Assembly (NCBI GenBank): GCA_013042495.1
Contig: JABDQB010000006.1
Coordinates: 1-13,894 of the forward strand
Length of the DNA stretch: 13,894 bases
Source of the DNA: Gemmatimonadota bacterium
Lineage (GTDB): Bacteria > Gemmatimonadota > Gemmatimonadetes > Palauibacterales > Palauibacteraceae
Reading direction: 5' to 3'
Shown here piece after piece: positions 12,603 to 13,894 of the stretch. How positions within the stretch are numbered: position 1 is the first letter of the stretch; the number at the start of each line of letters is the position of its first letter. A model generated the notes under the pieces. That model was given only the letters and a program-made list of their open reading frames with translations. It was not told where the DNA came from and did no database searches. Position numbers and translations under genes: made by a program.

Positions 12603-13894
12603 CAGGCGTCCCGCGGCTCCTCGATCTCACGCGCGATCGCGTACAGAAGGCCCGTGTCGGGTTCCGGGTAGGAGTTCCAGCGCAGGTACTTCCACGTGCC
12701 GTCCGCGCACCGGAACCGGTTCACGAACGAAATCGTCGGGACCCCCTGGGCCAGCTTGGCGATCTCGTTCTCGGTCGCCTTGACGTCGTCAGGGTGGACC
12801 AGATCGAGAAACGGCCGGCTCAGCAGCTTCTCCTGATCCCACCCGAGCGCTTTCTCGAACGCCGGATTGGTGCGCTTGAAGTACCCGTCCGTGCCCGCGA
12901 TGCACAACAGGTCGAGCGAGACGTCGAAGAACTTGTGGAACTCGTGCAGCTCCACCATGCGTGTCTGGAGCTCTTCCGCCATTTCGTTGAACGTGCGCGC
13001 CAGGAGTCCGATCTCGTCCTCCCGCCCGACCGTCGCCCTCGCATCAAGGTCACCGTCGCCGAACCGTTCGGCCACTTCAGCGAGGCTGTGAATCGGCATC
13101 GCGAACCGGAAGCCGAGAATCACCGCCACGAAAACGCCGATCCCCGCCAGGGTCATGGCCAGCGCAAACATCTTATCACGGAACTCGTGGATCACAGCCG
13201 TCTCTTCTTCCGCATCGAGCTTCACCACCAGACCCCAGCCCGTTTTCGAGAGGTAGCGGCTCGCCGCCCAAACCCTCTTTTCGCGGTAGTCGACGGCACC
13301 ACCATCCGTCCAGACCCGCCCGACCGTGTCAGCGAGGACCCTCGTCGCCGGGTCATCCGGGCCGCTCAGCAGGACCGACGCGGCCGGTTCACCCTCTCCA
13401 GTGGCGTGACGCACCGGGTGGAGAGTGCGCGCACCCTCCGGATCCGGCATCACGATCATCAACTCGCCCGTTTCGCCGAGACCGACATGGTCGTCCGTGA
13501 GATCGAGGAGCCGTGCCCCATTGAGTACGACCAGCAGGTAGCCGACTCGCTCACCCTCCAGGTTGAGCGGTGTCGTGTATCCGACCCGAGGGTATCCCCG
13601 GTCGGTCACGGCGGCGCCCAGGAACTGGACGTCGCTGCTCGCCCCAGGAGAGAAGCGCGGAGACAGAGGTTCGGCCAAAGAATCGGCCGGCAGCCCGACG
13701 CGCGCGAGGAGTGTGGCTCGATCGTCATACACGGCGAGGGCCGCGATGCTCGGAACCGAAGCCGTCACATCGGACAGGATGCGCTGGATTCTGTCCAGGT
13801 CGTCGGGATTTCCGGTTTCGCCGTATTCCTGCAGACTGATGCGGAGCTGCGCCCGGCTGGCGATCAGCAGGACCCGGTCTTCCCACCCATCAAC
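12602..13894 (-). CDS. Membrane sensor: extracytoplasmic sensory domain, TM, HAMP, PAS; no output domain; start beyond the window
   Basis: The frame is open to the last base, with sensor-like sequence (WEDRVLLIASRAQLRISLQE) up to the edge, so the GTG at 13768 is not the start. Of 430 visible residues, about 1-235 are a double-Cache-like periplasmic sensory domain (LAVYDDRATLLARVG, GYTTPLNLEGERVGYLLVVL, YREKRVWAASRYLSKTGWGL). A TM helix (FALAMTLAGIGVFVAVILGF) lies near 243-262, HAMP at about 264-312 (MPIHSLAEVAERFGDGDLDA; DEIGLLARTFNEMAEEL) and PAS at about 318-423 (DLLCIAGTDGYFKRTNPAFE; LVHPDDV; ending LLYAIAREIEEPRDA). The stop follows right after the PAS/PAC motif, where sister proteins run on into a histidine kinase or GGDEF domain. 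It therefore lacks a visible output domain. It overlaps the antiporter gene by 1 nt, suggesting a shared role. Confidence 0.88.
   Translation of the reverse strand, partial: VDGWEDRVLLIASRAQLRISLQEYGETGNPDDLDRIQRILSDVTASVPSIAALAVYDDRATLLARVGLPADSLAEPLSPRFSPGASSDVQFLGAAVTDRGYPRVGYTTPLNLEGERVGYLLVVLNGARLLDLTDDHVGLGETGELMIVMPDPEGARTLHPVRHATGEGEPAASVLLSGPDDPATRVLADTVGRVWTDGGAVDYREKRVWAASRYLSKTGWGLVVKLDAEEETAVIHEFRDKMFALAMTLAGIGVFVAVILGFRFAMPIHSLAEVAERFGDGDLDARATVGREDEIGLLARTFNEMAEELQTRMVELHEFHKFFDVSLDLLCIAGTDGYFKRTNPAFEKALGWDQEKLLSRPFLDLVHPDDVKATENEIAKLAQGVPTISFVNRFRCADGTWKYLRWNSYPEPDTGLLYAIAREIEEPRDA

Overview
The window is GC-rich, densely coded bacterial chromosome carrying mostly housekeeping genes. 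The organism is probably a Gram-negative bacterium: a glycosyltransferase family 9 (heptosyltransferase-like) gene starts at the left edge and the MEP isoprenoid gene ispG is present. My best guess for lineage is Gemmatimonadota or a similar GC-rich phylum, from general impression only (low confidence). I see no insertion sequence, CRISPR array, tRNA, rRNA or integrase. Non-ATG starts are common: GTG for lepA, pyk, the GT9 gene and one MBL gene, and TTG for rpsU and the DinB-like gene.

Left block, minus strand (1-4389): a tight cluster transcribed pyk -> PhnP-like metallo-beta-lactamase hydrolase -> lepA -> GT9 glycosyltransferase (cut by the window edge). Spacings are 4 nt, 43 nt and an 8-nt overlap. 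Upstream of it is a monocistronic minus-strand unit (4498-5219): a promoter with two NrdR-box-like palindromes, a structured leader of about 290 nt, a 113-aa protein of unknown function and a strong intrinsic terminator.

Middle block, plus strand (5354-7978): a cold-shock-domain protein with a long basic tail, a very short ribosomal protein S21 gene (rpsU, 48 codons, TTG start) with its own promoter, an aminodeoxychorismate-lyase-like class IV aminotransferase, and an MBL hydrolase with a LACTB2-like C-terminal region that overlaps the aminotransferase by 4 nt. This MBL gene ends tail-to-tail with ispG (minus strand), and their stop codons share CTAG.

Right block, minus strand (7975-13894): a sensor protein (extracellular sensory domain, TM, HAMP, PAS; its start lies beyond the window) overlaps a CaCA-family cation antiporter by 1 nt. 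Then come a class I/II aminotransferase that may be read from a leaderless mRNA, a DinB-fold protein, a second monocistronic unit encoding a 69-aa basic protein of unknown function (own promoter and terminator, 9299-9860), and ispG.

The most interesting signal is regulatory. The promoters of the two orphan small-protein genes (113 aa and 69 aa), about 4.6 kb apart, share one design: -35 TTGACC, a 17-bp spacer filled by a 16-bp palindrome, and a second palindrome 31 or 32 bp away over the start site. All four palindromes fit the NrdR box (aCaCwAtATaTwGtgt), the operator of the ribonucleotide-reductase repressor NrdR, and the paired spacing of about three helical turns is typical of NrdR sites. 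The 69-aa gene's leader also carries DnaA-box-like sequences in helical phase. No ribonucleotide reductase gene is present, so these two small proteins may be unrecognised members of a dNTP- or replication-linked regulon.
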